In this document: positions 16,960-26,291 of the stretch, one piece after another
Layout of the letters: every line of letters starts with the position of its first letter
Numbering within the stretch: position 1 is the stretch's first letter
Assembly: GCA_029007825.1 (NCBI GenBank)
Contig: JAQXIO010000055.1
Span: forward strand, 1-35,212
Length of the DNA: 35,212 nucleotides
Direction: 5' to 3'
DNA from: Bacteroidales bacterium
GTDB lineage: Bacteria > Bacteroidota > Bacteroidia > Bacteroidales > JAQXIO01
Notes under the pieces: model-generated
What the model saw: the letters and a program-made list of their open reading frames with translations, nothing else
Told to the model about the DNA's origin: nothing
Databases searched by the model: none
Translations under genes and position numbers: made by a program

Positions 16960-17779
16960 CTGTTTTTTTCGTTTTTAAAGCTTTAACAATAAAATAGATA
17001 CCCACTACCACAAACGGAATGCTTAAAAGCTGTCCCATATTCAAAACCATTCCTTTTTCAAAAGGTTCCTGCACCTCTTTTAAAAATTCTATAAAGAACC
17101 GTGTACCGAAAACCCACACCATAAAGACTCCGAACAACAAACCTTCGCGCTCATAGGCCTTTTTCTTAAAATACAGCCACATGCAAATAATAAAGATACA
17201 TAAATAACACAACGCTTCATAGATTTGGGTAGGATGCGATGGCAGTGAATACAATGGCTCCGCTCCCATTTTCCAGTCATGAAGGTTCAGGATAAAACGG
17301 AATCCCCACGGCAAATCGGTAGGATGTCCGTAAATCTCATGGTTCATAAGGTTTCCCAGACGAATAAAGCAGGCAACAAGTCCTGTCGGCACAACCAAAC
17401 GGTCAAAAGCCCACAACATACTTTTATGCGAAACTCTTTTAGAAAAAAAATAGATCGCTATGATTATTCCTAACGTTCCGCCATGGCTCGCTAAACCACC
17501 CTCCCATATTTTAAGAATCTCGATTGGCCGCGATAAATAATAAGCCGGATCATAAAATAAACAATGCCCAAGACGGGCACCCACGATAGTACCTGCAATC
17601 GTATAGAGAAATAATTTGTCGAGCCAGTCCATCGGAAGTTTTTCCCTTTTCCACATAAGCTCGACAATCTTATAACCAATCAGGAAACCTATGGCAAAAG
17701 CAAGGCCATACCAGCGTATCTCACGCGACCCGATTGTAAATATGGCAGGATCAGCCGCCCATGTAATAAAAGATATCAT
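16946..17779 (-). CDS. lgt: Prolipoprotein diacylglyceryl transferase
   Basis: Inner-membrane enzyme of 277 residues that moves diacylglycerol from phosphatidylglycerol to the lipobox cysteine. About seven hydrophobic helices carry the family motifs: GARLGHCLFYDP (68-78), GGLASHGG (94-101, catalytic-region H99), the Lgt signature RLGNLMNHEIYG (140-151, with R140, N143 and E148), and HPTQIYEAL. The gap to the upstream esterase stop is 34 bp and holds a small imperfect hairpin (17793-17810) followed by a T-run in the gene direction, so some readthrough control is possible. It overlaps the flavodiiron gene downstream. Confidence 0.96.
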   Translation of the reverse strand: MISFITWAADPAIFTIGSREIRWYGLAFAIGFLIGYKIVELMWKREKLPMDWLDKLFLYTIAGTIVGARLGHCLFYDPAYYLSRPIEILKIWEGGLASHGGTLGIIIAIYFFSKRVSHKSMLWAFDRLVVPTGLVACFIRLGNLMNHEIYGHPTDLPWGFRFILNLHDWKMGAEPLYSLPSHPTQIYEALCYLCIFIICMWLYFKKKAYEREGLLFGVFMVWVFGTRFFIEFLKEVQEPFEKGMVLNMGQLLSIPFVVVGIYFIVKALKTKKTDAES

Positions 17780-17813
17780 AGCAAAAAATTAGGCAAGGCA
17801 TTAGCCCTGCAAT

Positions 17814-18674
17814 TTAATTCTGTCTGAAACTTCCTGTCACAAAACGGAGTACTTCGGGAAGTGATCCCCGCCAGTAAGACCAGTTGTGTTGTCCGTTTCT
17901 TACCCGGTATTCGTGCGGAATTTTATTTTTCAGCATAGCGATATGCAAAAGGGAATTACCTTCGGCAAGAAAATCGTCATCCCCGCAATCAATATACCAA
18001 CGCACCGCATTCTTCTTGTCTTCCGGAACCTTCTCAACTAATTGGAGAATATCATAATTTTTATACCATTCATCAATTTCCGCATCCGATTTTCCTGGAG
18101 CCTCTTTAGCATAATGCGAACGCATAGCATCGTTCATACTCTGGCGTACAGCGGCACTCAACGGACAAGCAGCAGCGAAAAGCTCGGGATGATGGAGAGC
18201 ATAAACCAATGTTCCGCCTCCCCCCATCGAAAGGCCGGCAACCGCACGCGCACGCTTCTCCGTACGGCAACGATACGTCTTTTCAATATAGGGTATAAAT
18301 TCTTCAAAAAAGAAATCCTCATAATCATATGTGCCGTTGGGATGGTTGAAATATCCCTGATATTTCGTATTCGCATCGGGCATTACAATAATCATCGGAG
18401 TTGCAATTCCCTCCTGAATAGCCTTGTCTGTAATAGCTCCTACCTCTCCGAACTGTACCCAGCCAGTCTGATCGTCACCCATACCGTGCAATAAATAAAG
18501 AACCGGATACGAACGATCCGATGTCTCATAATCGGGAGGAAGATAAATAGCATATTTCCTTTCGGAATTTAAAATCTTACTCTTCATGGAAAGATTATCC
18601 ATTATTTTTCCGTTTTGTGCAAAAACAGCAACAAAGCAGAACAAGCAAAAAATTCCTGATAATAACTTTTTCAT
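17814..18674 (-). CDS. Secreted alpha/beta-hydrolase esterase (CE1-like)
   Basis: Exported protein of 286 residues with a signal peptide (MKKLLSGIFCLFCFVAVFAQ, cleavage near 20). It has the esterase D/feruloyl-esterase-like order: oxyanion segment YLLHGMGDD, nucleophile GLSMGG with S149, acid in CGDDDFL (D234 likely) and the catalytic histidine in GQHNWSYWR (H263). Relatives remove acyl groups from xylan, feruloylated sugars or small esters; the substrate here is unknown. It sits 10 bp after the YqeY gene and upstream of lgt, an unusual companion for cell wall genes and possibly a cell-envelope deacylase. That last point is inference. Confidence 0.85.
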   Translation of the reverse strand: MKKLLSGIFCLFCFVAVFAQNGKIMDNLSMKSKILNSERKYAIYLPPDYETSDRSYPVLYLLHGMGDDQTGWVQFGEVGAITDKAIQEGIATPMIIVMPDANTKYQGYFNHPNGTYDYEDFFFEEFIPYIEKTYRCRTEKRARAVAGLSMGGGGTLVYALHHPELFAAACPLSAAVRQSMNDAMRSHYAKEAPGKSDAEIDEWYKNYDILQLVEKVPEDKKNAVRWYIDCGDDDFLAEGNSLLHIAMLKNKIPHEYRVRNGQHNWSYWRGSLPEVLRFVTGSFRQN

Positions 18675-18684
18675 ATGTACGATT

Positions 18685-19134
18685 TTACTGCAATAACAAT
18701 TTTACCTGCTCCGAAATCATTCTCCCGTCAGCTTTTCCTGCCAGACGTTTAGAAGCAACTCCCATAACTTTTCCCATATCGGAAGGCGCAGCAGCACCCG
18801 TCTCCGCAATAATGGCCTTTAATGCTTCTTTAAGCTCTTCTGCCGACATTTGCTTAGGCAGATAGACTTCTATTACAGCAGCTTCCGCTAATTCACCTTC
18901 GGCAAGTTCAGGACGTCCTTTCGAAGAATAAATCTCAGCACTCTCTTTACGCTGTTTCACCATCTTCTGTAAAATCTTCATTGCCACGGCATCATCCAAC
19001 TCTCCCGTTGAGCCCTTTGCGGTCTTCGCTTCGATAAACTCTTTCTTTATTCCTCTCAAAGCTTCCAGACGTACTTTGTCTTTGGCCAACATAGCCTTCT
19101 TTATATCGTCACTGATTTGATCGTACAGATTCAT
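18685..19134 (-). CDS. GatB/YqeY domain protein
   Basis: Soluble helical protein of 149 residues. It starts MNLYDQISDDIKKAMLAKDK and continues with the YqeY pattern: LEALRGIKKEF, KMVKQRKESAEIY, LAEGELAEAAVIEVYLPKQ, and a C-terminal GKVMGVASKRLAGKADGR. This C-terminal region is related to the tail domain of GatB, and stand-alone YqeY proteins are thought to bind tRNA or assist amidotransferase-like reactions; the function is unproven. It follows ftsZ by 20 bp and is probably cotranscribed with it. Confidence 0.93.
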   Translation of the reverse strand: MNLYDQISDDIKKAMLAKDKVRLEALRGIKKEFIEAKTAKGSTGELDDAVAMKILQKMVKQRKESAEIYSSKGRPELAEGELAEAAVIEVYLPKQMSAEELKEALKAIIAETGAAAPSDMGKVMGVASKRLAGKADGRMISEQVKLLLQ

Positions 19135-19154
19135 AATATATAAGATATTAGTTA

Positions 19155-20462
19155 CTATTTAAAATTTATTACATTTCCACTTACTACAGGAGGCTGGTTA
19201 TTCGTCTTAATACCGGCTGCCTCTTTTATCTTCTGCAAAATTTTCGCATCACGGCGATAAGCTGGGTTCTCTTCGAGCAATGAAATCAAAACATCGTCGT
19301 CAAATTGTTCTGCTGTAAGAATAATAGGCTTAGGAGCATTGATAATACGGCCGATTGTGGGAGTTCCCGTTTCACGGTAATAATCGCGGATAAGCTCTGC
19401 AGCCTTGCGCTCTTTCTCCTCTTCTGCAGCATTCCGGAGCAGCTCTTCTTCGGTAAGATGTTCGGAAACACCCGATACGCTTTTTAATCCGAAACCGGTT
19501 GCTAAGACTGTTACTTTTACCTTTTCCTCTAATGAATCATCTATAGCCGTACCCCAGATAACCTCAATACCACGTCCGAATTTCGTCATAAACTCATTGA
19601 CGTAATTCATCTCTTCCATTTTCAGCTCATCCTTTTCACTGAAATAAATATTAAAGAGGATTTTCTTGGCATTGAAAACTTCGTTATTATTCAGAAGCGG
19701 AGAATGCAATGCTCCTTCTATTGCTTGCTTTACACGATCTTCACCCTCTCCGAATCCACTGTTCATTACAGCCACACCGCCATCTTTAAGCACCGTATTT
19801 ACATCGGCAAAATCGAGATTGATAATACCGTTTATTGTAATTATCTCGGCAATACTTTTCGCTGCAACCGTAAGTGTATTATCCGCAATTTTAAAAGCAT
19901 TACGCATGGTTATCGTTACATCCGAATAAATCTCACGCAGCCGTTCGTTATTGATAACCAACAAAGCATCCACGTTCTTCCGGATCTCTTCCACTCCGTA
20001 TAAAGCCTGAAGAATTTTGGGCTCACCTTCGAACACAAAGGGTATCGTTACAATACCAACGGTCAAAATACCCATATCTTTAGCGATCTTGGCAATTACG
20101 GGAGCTGCACCCGTTCCAGTGCCTCCTCCCATTCCGGCAGTAACAAAGACCATACGTGTTCCGTCATCGAGAGCTCTCCGTATCTCTTCCGCACTCTCCT
20201 CTGCAGCACGTTTTGCACGCTCGGGACGATTACCTGCTCCCAAACCTGCCGTCTCATTGGCTCCTAACAGAATCTGTGCCGGAATATCCGTCTTTTCCAA
20301 AGCCTGAAGATCTGTATTGCATAGTAAGAAAGATACATCGTGGATACCTTCTTTATACATATGATTAACGGCATTGCCGCCACCGCCTCCTACACCGATT
20401 ACCTTAATAATGGTAGAGTTATTGCGTTTTAGATTAAAATTCAAAATCTTATCCTCTTCCAT
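19155..20462 (-). CDS. ftsZ: Cell division GTPase FtsZ
   Basis: Cytoplasmic tubulin homologue of 435 residues that polymerises as the division ring. The GTPase domain has [13 protein letters not shown], the G-box GGGTGTG (112-118) and the T7 loop NLDFAD (215-220) with catalytic D217 and D220. After the core (to about residue 325) comes a short charged linker rich in E, K and R. The C-terminal peptide looks like [12 protein letters not shown], not the usual D-I-P-x-F/Y-L-R form, and about 25 residues follow it, ending NVINFK. It starts 7 bp after ftsA and is the last classical division gene of the cluster. Confidence 0.98.
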   Translation of the reverse strand: MEEDKILNFNLKRNNSTIIKVIGVGGGGGNAVNHMYKEGIHDVSFLLCNTDLQALEKTDIPAQILLGANETAGLGAGNRPERAKRAAEESAEEIRRALDDGTRMVFVTAGMGGGTGTGAAPVIAKIAKDMGILTVGIVTIPFVFEGEPKILQALYGVEEIRKNVDALLVINNERLREIYSDVTITMRNAFKIADNTLTVAAKSIAEIITINGIINLDFADVNTVLKDGGVAVMNSGFGEGEDRVKQAIEGALHSPLLNNNEVFNAKKILFNIYFSEKDELKMEEMNYVNEFMTKFGRGIEVIWGTAIDDSLEEKVKVTVLATGFGLKSVSGVSEHLTEEELLRNAAEEEKERKAAELIRDYYRETGTPTIGRIINAPKPIILTAEQFDDDVLISLLEENPAYRRDAKILQKIKEAAGIKTNNQPPVVSGNVINFK

Positions 20463-20469
20463 AGCTCGT

Positions 20470-21807
20470 TTATTCAGTATCGTCTTCTACATCAAATAAA
20501 TTCCCTGCAGCGTTTTCGATCTTTTTTCTCCAACCGCTGAAAAAGCCTCCGTTATTATTCTTATCCGGTCTTCTTCTGCCACCTTTGGAATCTCTCCCAT
20601 TACCGGCATTTTCCGTAGTTCCCGTCATAGGCGGAGGCGTTACGGGACGGGGCATCTCCTTGGCACAATTTTCTTTACCTTGTGCCATAATACTGATCGC
20701 CTGCAAATAAGCCGGATCATGAGCATCGGCAAGGGTACCCAGCGACTGCACCCGTTTAGGAGAAGACATCCGCACTTCGCAATTTGTCTTTGCCCTTATC
20801 TTTTCGGCAAGGCCTTTCAATGCCACTGCTCCTCCGGTTAAAACAATACCCGCACCCAATGATTTTGACGGCTCAGTCAGTTCAATCTGGTTGATTATAT
20901 TTTCGATAATCTCTTCCTCTCTCGCTTCAATTACGACATTTAGGTCAAACACCTTTATCTGCTGGGCACCATACACATCGCCCGATGTGCTGATAGCGAC
21001 ATCCTGGTCACTGCTGTCCGAAACACCGACTCTACCATAACGGATTTTTACCTGTTCGGCCTCATCCTCTATAATATTCAGGCTACAGATATCTTTTGTT
21101 ATTATATTACCACCAAAAGGAACTACAACCAAATGGCGCAAACTCCCGTTCTTGTATATACTCAATGTCGTTGTTCCCGCACCAAAATCAATTAAAGCGC
21201 ATCCCAAATTTTTCTCGGTATCCGTTAAAAGGAAATCCCCGACAGCCAATGGCGTAACAAAATAACCGGCAATCGGATATCCTGCCTTTTCCGCTGCCCG
21301 TGCAATATTTCTTTTTATCGAAGGACGAGCTACAACCATCTTGTAATTCGCTACAATCTTCATACACATGACCCCCGACGGATTCTGTTCATTCTTTCCG
21401 TCTATTTCGTAACGGGGATGCACGGCATCCAGAAGATCCAGCAATTCCGGCTGATATTTCTTCGCCTCCAGATACAGCTGTTCGATAATTTCATCCGTAA
21501 TGGTAGTTTCCGTATCGAATTCGAGCGAAACGCTATGATCTATCGCCTGAAGCGATTGACCGGAAAGCCCGATATAAATCCGCGCAACTTTGTTTGGCAG
21601 TTTACTTTCCAGCTTTGCGATCACCTTTTTAATTTTCGCGGCTGTCTCCTCTACATTATACACAAACCCTCTGCGAATACATCCGTTAGATGGTTCCTGT
21701 TCTACGGCCAGCACAGTGATAAAACCCAAAGCATCTTTAACCCCGGCAACCGCGGCAATTTTAGAAGTGCCTAAATCAATGGCTACTATAAACTCCCGTC
21801 GTTCCAT
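20470..21807 (-). CDS. ftsA: Cell division protein FtsA
   Basis: Actin-like ATPase of 445 residues that tethers FtsZ to the membrane. It begins FIVAIDLGTSKIAAV (phosphate-1 loop), has the inserted SHS2/1C domain in the first third, LIDFGAGTTTLSIY (phosphate-2) and IVLTGGAVALKGL (adenosine loop). A low-complexity Pro/Gly/Asn/Arg-rich linker (about 385-420) leads to a C-terminal amphipathic helix, FFSGWRKKIENAAGNLF, that should bind the membrane. The linker is longer than in E. coli FtsA, as is common in Bacteroidota. It begins 3 bp after ftsQ and is 7 bp ahead of ftsZ. Confidence 0.97.
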   Translation of the reverse strand: MERREFIVAIDLGTSKIAAVAGVKDALGFITVLAVEQEPSNGCIRRGFVYNVEETAAKIKKVIAKLESKLPNKVARIYIGLSGQSLQAIDHSVSLEFDTETTITDEIIEQLYLEAKKYQPELLDLLDAVHPRYEIDGKNEQNPSGVMCMKIVANYKMVVARPSIKRNIARAAEKAGYPIAGYFVTPLAVGDFLLTDTEKNLGCALIDFGAGTTTLSIYKNGSLRHLVVVPFGGNIITKDICSLNIIEDEAEQVKIRYGRVGVSDSSDQDVAISTSGDVYGAQQIKVFDLNVVIEAREEEIIENIINQIELTEPSKSLGAGIVLTGGAVALKGLAEKIRAKTNCEVRMSSPKRVQSLGTLADAHDPAYLQAISIMAQGKENCAKEMPRPVTPPPMTGTTENAGNGRDSKGGRRRPDKNNNGGFFSGWRKKIENAAGNLFDVEDDTE

Positions 21808-21810
21808 ATA

Positions 21811-22557
21811 TTATTTTTTTGTACACACAACTTGTTTATCATATTTCAGGTTAATAACAGAATATCTGTTCCAACCCACTTTATTCAGAGCCTTCCTGTA
21901 AAATTTCATCAAACGGTTCAGTTTTTTATCGACATCCGTTAAAGGCCCCATAAGAATACGATGACTTCCTACTTTCGGTATCAACTCCACATCACGGTTC
22001 GGCAGCACATATATTTGCTCGATCTGCTCATTCCAGAATTCATCGTTTTGCAAATATAACACAAAATTACGCAATTCGTTCGCGGCAAAACTCTTTTCTA
22101 CATAGCCCGATACGACGGGAAGTTTCGCTACGAAATTATTTTGTTCGGGCATCACCGCACCATCACGGTCAACGAAAAAGTTACCGCTTTCTCCCATTAC
22201 CCGGAACAAAGGCTCCCGCTGTGAAACGGAAATAACGACATTCCCCGTCAATGAATAATAAACGACGGCCTCTTTTATTAATTGATTCTGTTCCAGAAAA
22301 TGCTCGATATCCTCGGTATTTATCTCGGATAATGTTTTCCCCAACGGATTACATTTTGCCGCTCTGACCGACGCAAGTATACCCTCGCGGCTGATCAAAG
22401 GCGCTCCTTCTCTACCGCTCTTCACATTTACGATGATCTCGTCACATTTCATCGATGCAGGTATACCCGGGAAATAAAATAATGCAAAAACTGCATATCC
22501 TATAACCAGAAATAAAAGCAAGACAAATAATATCCGTTTCAGTATCATTTTATTCAA
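21811..22557 (-). CDS. ftsQ: Cell division protein FtsQ
   Basis: Bitopic inner-membrane divisome protein of 248 residues. A short cytoplasmic start, one membrane helix (about 8-28) and a periplasmic part follow; a POTRA-like region (about 38-115) includes VKSGREGAPLISREGI and SVSQREPLFRV, then the FtsQ beta-domain. It bridges early (FtsA/FtsZ) and late (FtsL/FtsI/FtsW) proteins. FtsQ diverges strongly, so the call rests on this layout and on its place between murC and ftsA. It overlaps murC by 8 bp. Confidence 0.92.
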   Translation of the reverse strand: MNKMILKRILFVLLLFLVIGYAVFALFYFPGIPASMKCDEIIVNVKSGREGAPLISREGILASVRAAKCNPLGKTLSEINTEDIEHFLEQNQLIKEAVVYYSLTGNVVISVSQREPLFRVMGESGNFFVDRDGAVMPEQNNFVAKLPVVSGYVEKSFAANELRNFVLYLQNDEFWNEQIEQIYVLPNRDVELIPKVGSHRILMGPLTDVDKKLNRLMKFYRKALNKVGWNRYSVINLKYDKQVVCTKK

Positions 22558-23920
22558 ACGCTTTTTTTACTTCCGGAAGGAGACGGTCTATATCTCCGGC
22601 CCCTACCATTAACAACACCTCTTTCGGCTCTTTTTTAAGTATATCTACCAGATCTTCCTTCCGACACAACTGTTTATGAGGCGTCGTAATCTTATCCAGA
22701 AGAATCTGGGACGTAACGCCCGGAATAGGCTCCTCACGGGCAGGATAAATATCTAAAAGAATTACTTCATCCAAAAGAGAAAGGGCTGCTGCAAAATCAT
22801 CTGCAAAATCTTGAGTCCGGGAATACAGATGAGGTTGAAAAACACCTGTGATCTTTTTATCTTTATATAAAGCTTTCACAGACGAAATACTGGCTTTCAA
22901 CTCCTGTGGATGATGCGCATAATCATCGATTAAAACAAAATCATCGCGTTTAATCCAAAAATCAAAACGTCGTCTTGCTCCTGAAAAGGAAGCCATTGCA
23001 CTTCGGATCTCTTCCGGCAAAACACCGTTTAAACGTGCCAGTGCGATTGCAACGATACTATTCTCTATATTAATAGACAACGGAACGCCCAGTTCGATAT
23101 TTTCTATCACCTCTCCGGGTGAATGCCAGTCAAAAAGAATCTTACCCTTTCCGATCCGCACATTTCCGGCATAAAAATCACTGCCCGAATCAGTCGAATA
23201 GGTGAACAAACGAACATTCTCCTGTAAGCGCGGAATAACATTAATTCCTTTCCTCATAATCAACGTACCGCCGGGACGAATCAAAGAGGTAAAAATCTCG
23301 AAACTTTCCTTATAGGCTTCGGGAGTCTTATATATATCCAGATGATCGGGATCTGCCGAGGTAATCGCCGCCATATAGGGCGATAACCAATGAAACGACC
23401 GGTCATATTCGTCGGCCTCGATAACCGTCAGATCGCTTCTGTCTGATAACAGCAGATTACTATCGTAATTTTTCAATACCCCACCAAGAAAAGCGTTGCA
23501 ATCGACATGCGATTGTTTCAGCAAATGCGCTGTCATCCCTGAAGTGGTCGTTTTACCATGTGTACCGGCAATACAAATCCCCCTGCTTACCGAAGTTATT
23601 TCACCCAATACCCTGGCACGTTTCTGAATCTCGAAACCATTTTCCCTGAACCAGCTCAATTCGGAATGTATATCAGGAACAGCAGGCGTCAGCACGACAA
23701 GGGTCGAATCCTTATCTTTACAACAAGAAGGAATTAACGAAATATCGTCCGTATAATGAAAAAAAGCCCCTTCACGCTCCAATTGCGCCGTTAAAACGGT
23801 AGGAGTCTTATCATAGGCAGCGACATACTTCCCCTTTGACAAGAAATAACGCACCAGGGCACTCATACCGATTCCGCCGGCGCCGATAAAATAAAGCGAT
23901 TTTACCGCATCTAAATTCAT
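22550..23920 (-). CDS. murC: UDP-N-acetylmuramate--L-alanine ligase
   Basis: Cytoplasmic ATP-dependent ligase of 456 residues that adds the first residue, L-Ala, to UDP-MurNAc. The N-terminal Rossmann loop is FIGAGGIGMSAL, the central ATPase P-loop is AGTHGKTTTSGM (GTHGKTTT at 119-126), and the third domain has DDYAHHPQELKA, a MurC signature. The length is standard. The ATG overlaps the murG stop by 4 bp and the 3' end overlaps ftsQ by 8 bp, indicating coupled translation. Confidence 0.98.
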   Translation of the reverse strand: MNLDAVKSLYFIGAGGIGMSALVRYFLSKGKYVAAYDKTPTVLTAQLEREGAFFHYTDDISLIPSCCKDKDSTLVVLTPAVPDIHSELSWFRENGFEIQKRARVLGEITSVSRGICIAGTHGKTTTSGMTAHLLKQSHVDCNAFLGGVLKNYDSNLLLSDRSDLTVIEADEYDRSFHWLSPYMAAITSADPDHLDIYKTPEAYKESFEIFTSLIRPGGTLIMRKGINVIPRLQENVRLFTYSTDSGSDFYAGNVRIGKGKILFDWHSPGEVIENIELGVPLSINIENSIVAIALARLNGVLPEEIRSAMASFSGARRRFDFWIKRDDFVLIDDYAHHPQELKASISSVKALYKDKKITGVFQPHLYSRTQDFADDFAAALSLLDEVILLDIYPAREEPIPGVTSQILLDKITTPHKQLCRKEDLVDILKKEPKEVLLMVGAGDIDRLLPEVKKAFE

Positions 23921-25035
23921 AATTCCCGTTTTTCAACAATTGACACTACCTCATCTACGATCTTATTCGCAGAATCTGGCAATGCCATTTTCGTTATATT
24001 TTCACTCAACTCTTTTAGGCGTCCTTCATCGTGTAACGTCGTCAGAGCAATATCAACCAATGAATTTTCCGCCGATACATCGGCGACCATAATTGCCGCT
24101 TTTACTTTTGTCAGCGATTGGGCATTCACCGTCTGATGATCTTCCGCGACATTAGGAGAAGGTACCAGTATTACAGGTTTATGCAACAGGCAAAATTCCG
24201 ATATCGAACCCGCTCCAGCTCTCGAGATAATCATATCGGCAGCCGCATAAGCAAGATCCATACGCGAAATAAAGGCACAAAGATGAATATTCTTACTTTT
24301 TTTCAATTCGGACAACGAACTCATCTCATCATAATAAAACTTACCACACTGCCAGATTACCTGCACATCGGTATCTTCCTGTATCATCTTGATACCGGCC
24401 TTAACGCTATTATTAATCGTACGGGCACCTAAACTACCCCCCAGAACAAGAAGAGTCTTTTTAGACTTGTCCAGTCCGAAAAATGCAATCGCCTCATCAC
24501 GTTTACCTTCGATATCCAAAACATCTTTACGTACAGGATTACCGGTAACGACAATCTTCTCCGCAGGAAAAAACCGCTCCATATTCGGATAAGCGACACA
24601 AATTTTAGAAGCTTTTTTTGCCAACATCTTATTCGTAACACCCGCGTAAGAATTCTGCTCCTGAATAATAGTAGGTATCCCCATCAGAGATGCCATCCGC
24701 AGCGTCGGGGCACTTGCATATCCGCCCACACCGATAGCTATATCGGGATGAAAACGGCGTATGGAAAAATAAGCGATAATCATACTCCGTAAAAGACGAA
24801 ACAACACAGGAATATTCCGCAGCAGATTTTTCCGGTCAAAACCGCTGATCGGCAATCCTATAATCCGGTATCCGGCAGCCGGCACCTTCTCCATCTCCAT
24901 ACGCCCTTCTGCCCCGACAAAAAGAATCTCGGCGTCGGAAAAGCGCTCTTTTATCGCATTGGCAATCGACAAGGCCGGAAAAATATGCCCCCCCGTACCT
25001 CCGCCACTTATAATAACTTTCAATGCTTTTTTCAT
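23917..25035 (-). CDS. murG: Lipid II synthase MurG
   Basis: Peripheral inner-membrane GT-B glycosyltransferase of 372 residues that moves GlcNAc from UDP-GlcNAc to lipid I, making lipid II. The N-terminal loop GGGTGGHIFPA (11-21, with H17), the GVGGYAS loop, QEQNSYAGVTN and the donor-site loops LGGSLGA and SRAGAGSISE are all present. It lies 4 bp after ftsW and overlaps murC, in the usual Bacteroidota order. Confidence 0.98.
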   Translation of the reverse strand: MKKALKVIISGGGTGGHIFPALSIANAIKERFSDAEILFVGAEGRMEMEKVPAAGYRIIGLPISGFDRKNLLRNIPVLFRLLRSMIIAYFSIRRFHPDIAIGVGGYASAPTLRMASLMGIPTIIQEQNSYAGVTNKMLAKKASKICVAYPNMERFFPAEKIVVTGNPVRKDVLDIEGKRDEAIAFFGLDKSKKTLLVLGGSLGARTINNSVKAGIKMIQEDTDVQVIWQCGKFYYDEMSSLSELKKSKNIHLCAFISRMDLAYAAADMIISRAGAGSISEFCLLHKPVILVPSPNVAEDHQTVNAQSLTKVKAAIMVADVSAENSLVDIALTTLHDEGRLKELSENITKMALPDSANKIVDEVVSIVEKREL

Positions 25036-25039
25036 TATT

Positions 25040-26269
25040 TTAATTATTTAAAGGCAAATCCTGAGGTAGCATGTCGGACACCGGAACATCTTCGGAAGAC
25101 TCCTCTTCATTTTCTCCCAGACCGATTTCAAAACGGCTTACACTAAGAATTATACCGAAATATACACAGGTTATGATAATCGATGTACCTCCGCGACTTA
25201 TCAACGGAAGCGGTTGTCCCGTAACAGGAATCAAATTAACGGCAACGGCCATATTAGCCAAAGCCTGCGTAACCAGAATCAGACTACATCCGAATAACAG
25301 GTAACGTGCAAAATTATGCTTGCATTTACCGGCAATCAAACCGATACGGAACAATAGCCAAAAATAAAGCATCATAACAAAGAAACCACCTATAAGCCCC
25401 AGCTCTTCCATTATAATGGCATAAATAAAATCTGAAAACGGCTGCGGCAGAAAATCCCGTTCCTGACTATGCCCGGGAAAACGGCCTATAACTCCTCCCC
25501 GCGCAACGGCTATTTTAGCATGTGAAACCTGAAAATTATCGTCATTAATCTGATACGTATCGTCTAAATTCATCGGATTACCACCGGACCGGAAATCGTC
25601 CACACGTGAAATCCAGGTGCCGAAACGGTAAAAATATTTTTCTACGATCGAATCCGGCAATGCCTTCAAAAACAGGACAAAAAGAACTCCCGCCAGCAGA
25701 AAAGACAATCCCAGCAAAAACAATTTCTTCAATTTCAGTCTCCCGATAAAAAGCATTAGAAAAACAACGCCGAACAACATCGCCGCCGTAGAAAGATTAT
25801 CTTTAAAAATAAGAGCGCATATTACAACCGAAACACCTATGATTCTCCAGAAAACCGCATTCTCATTATCAGGACGCTTCTTACTCAACATAAAAGCCGT
25901 AAATACCATAAGAGACAATTTCGCAAATTCCGACGGTTGAAAAGAAATTCCGAAGATTGTCAGCCAACGGCTTGCCGAATTTACCTTCTCTCCCACCAGC
26001 ATCGTGATAATAAGCAGGAAGGCAGCAACAGGTAATAAAATAATCAATGCCGAAAAATATTTATACGGAACATTATGCAACAACAAGACTACTCCCAGAC
26101 CTGCTAAAAGATAGGTAGAATGCTGAATAATGGGAGCCCAGTAATTTCCGGTACGATACGATAGCTGTCCCATGGCACTGAAACCCTCAACAACCGAAAC
26201 GACACACAGCAACATAAAGATGATCCAGATCACTTTATCGCCCTTAAATAAACGGTTTAGTAGTTCCAT
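25040..26269 (-). CDS. ftsW: SEDS peptidoglycan polymerase FtsW
   Basis: Multispanning inner-membrane protein of 409 residues with about ten hydrophobic helices, the septal glycan polymerase that works with FtsI. SEDS motifs include FGISFQPSEFAKL, a large periplasmic loop (about 215-270, with FPGHSQERDFLPQPFSDFI) and, near the end, PVTGQPLPLISRGGTS. The C-terminal tail is acidic (GENEEESSED) and cytoplasmic. Its position between murD and murG separates it from the elongasome paralogue RodA. The gap to murD is 22 bp. Confidence 0.97.
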   Translation of the reverse strand: MELLNRLFKGDKVIWIIFMLLCVVSVVEGFSAMGQLSYRTGNYWAPIIQHSTYLLAGLGVVLLLHNVPYKYFSALIILLPVAAFLLIITMLVGEKVNSASRWLTIFGISFQPSEFAKLSLMVFTAFMLSKKRPDNENAVFWRIIGVSVVICALIFKDNLSTAAMLFGVVFLMLFIGRLKLKKLFLLGLSFLLAGVLFVLFLKALPDSIVEKYFYRFGTWISRVDDFRSGGNPMNLDDTYQINDDNFQVSHAKIAVARGGVIGRFPGHSQERDFLPQPFSDFIYAIIMEELGLIGGFFVMMLYFWLLFRIGLIAGKCKHNFARYLLFGCSLILVTQALANMAVAVNLIPVTGQPLPLISRGGTSIIITCVYFGIILSVSRFEIGLGENEEESSEDVPVSDMLPQDLPLNN

Positions 26270-26291
26270 AGCCAGTCCTCTTCTGTATTAA

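Noticed and set aside
17793..17810. Hairpin between the esterase and lgt as a terminator
   Set aside because: The stem has only two 3-bp parts with a mismatch. The T-run that follows in the gene direction is suggestive but not enough for a separate call.
19286..20368. Several open frames on both strands inside ftsZ
   Set aside because: They are shadows of a strongly coding frame, with no recognisable domain or promoter.
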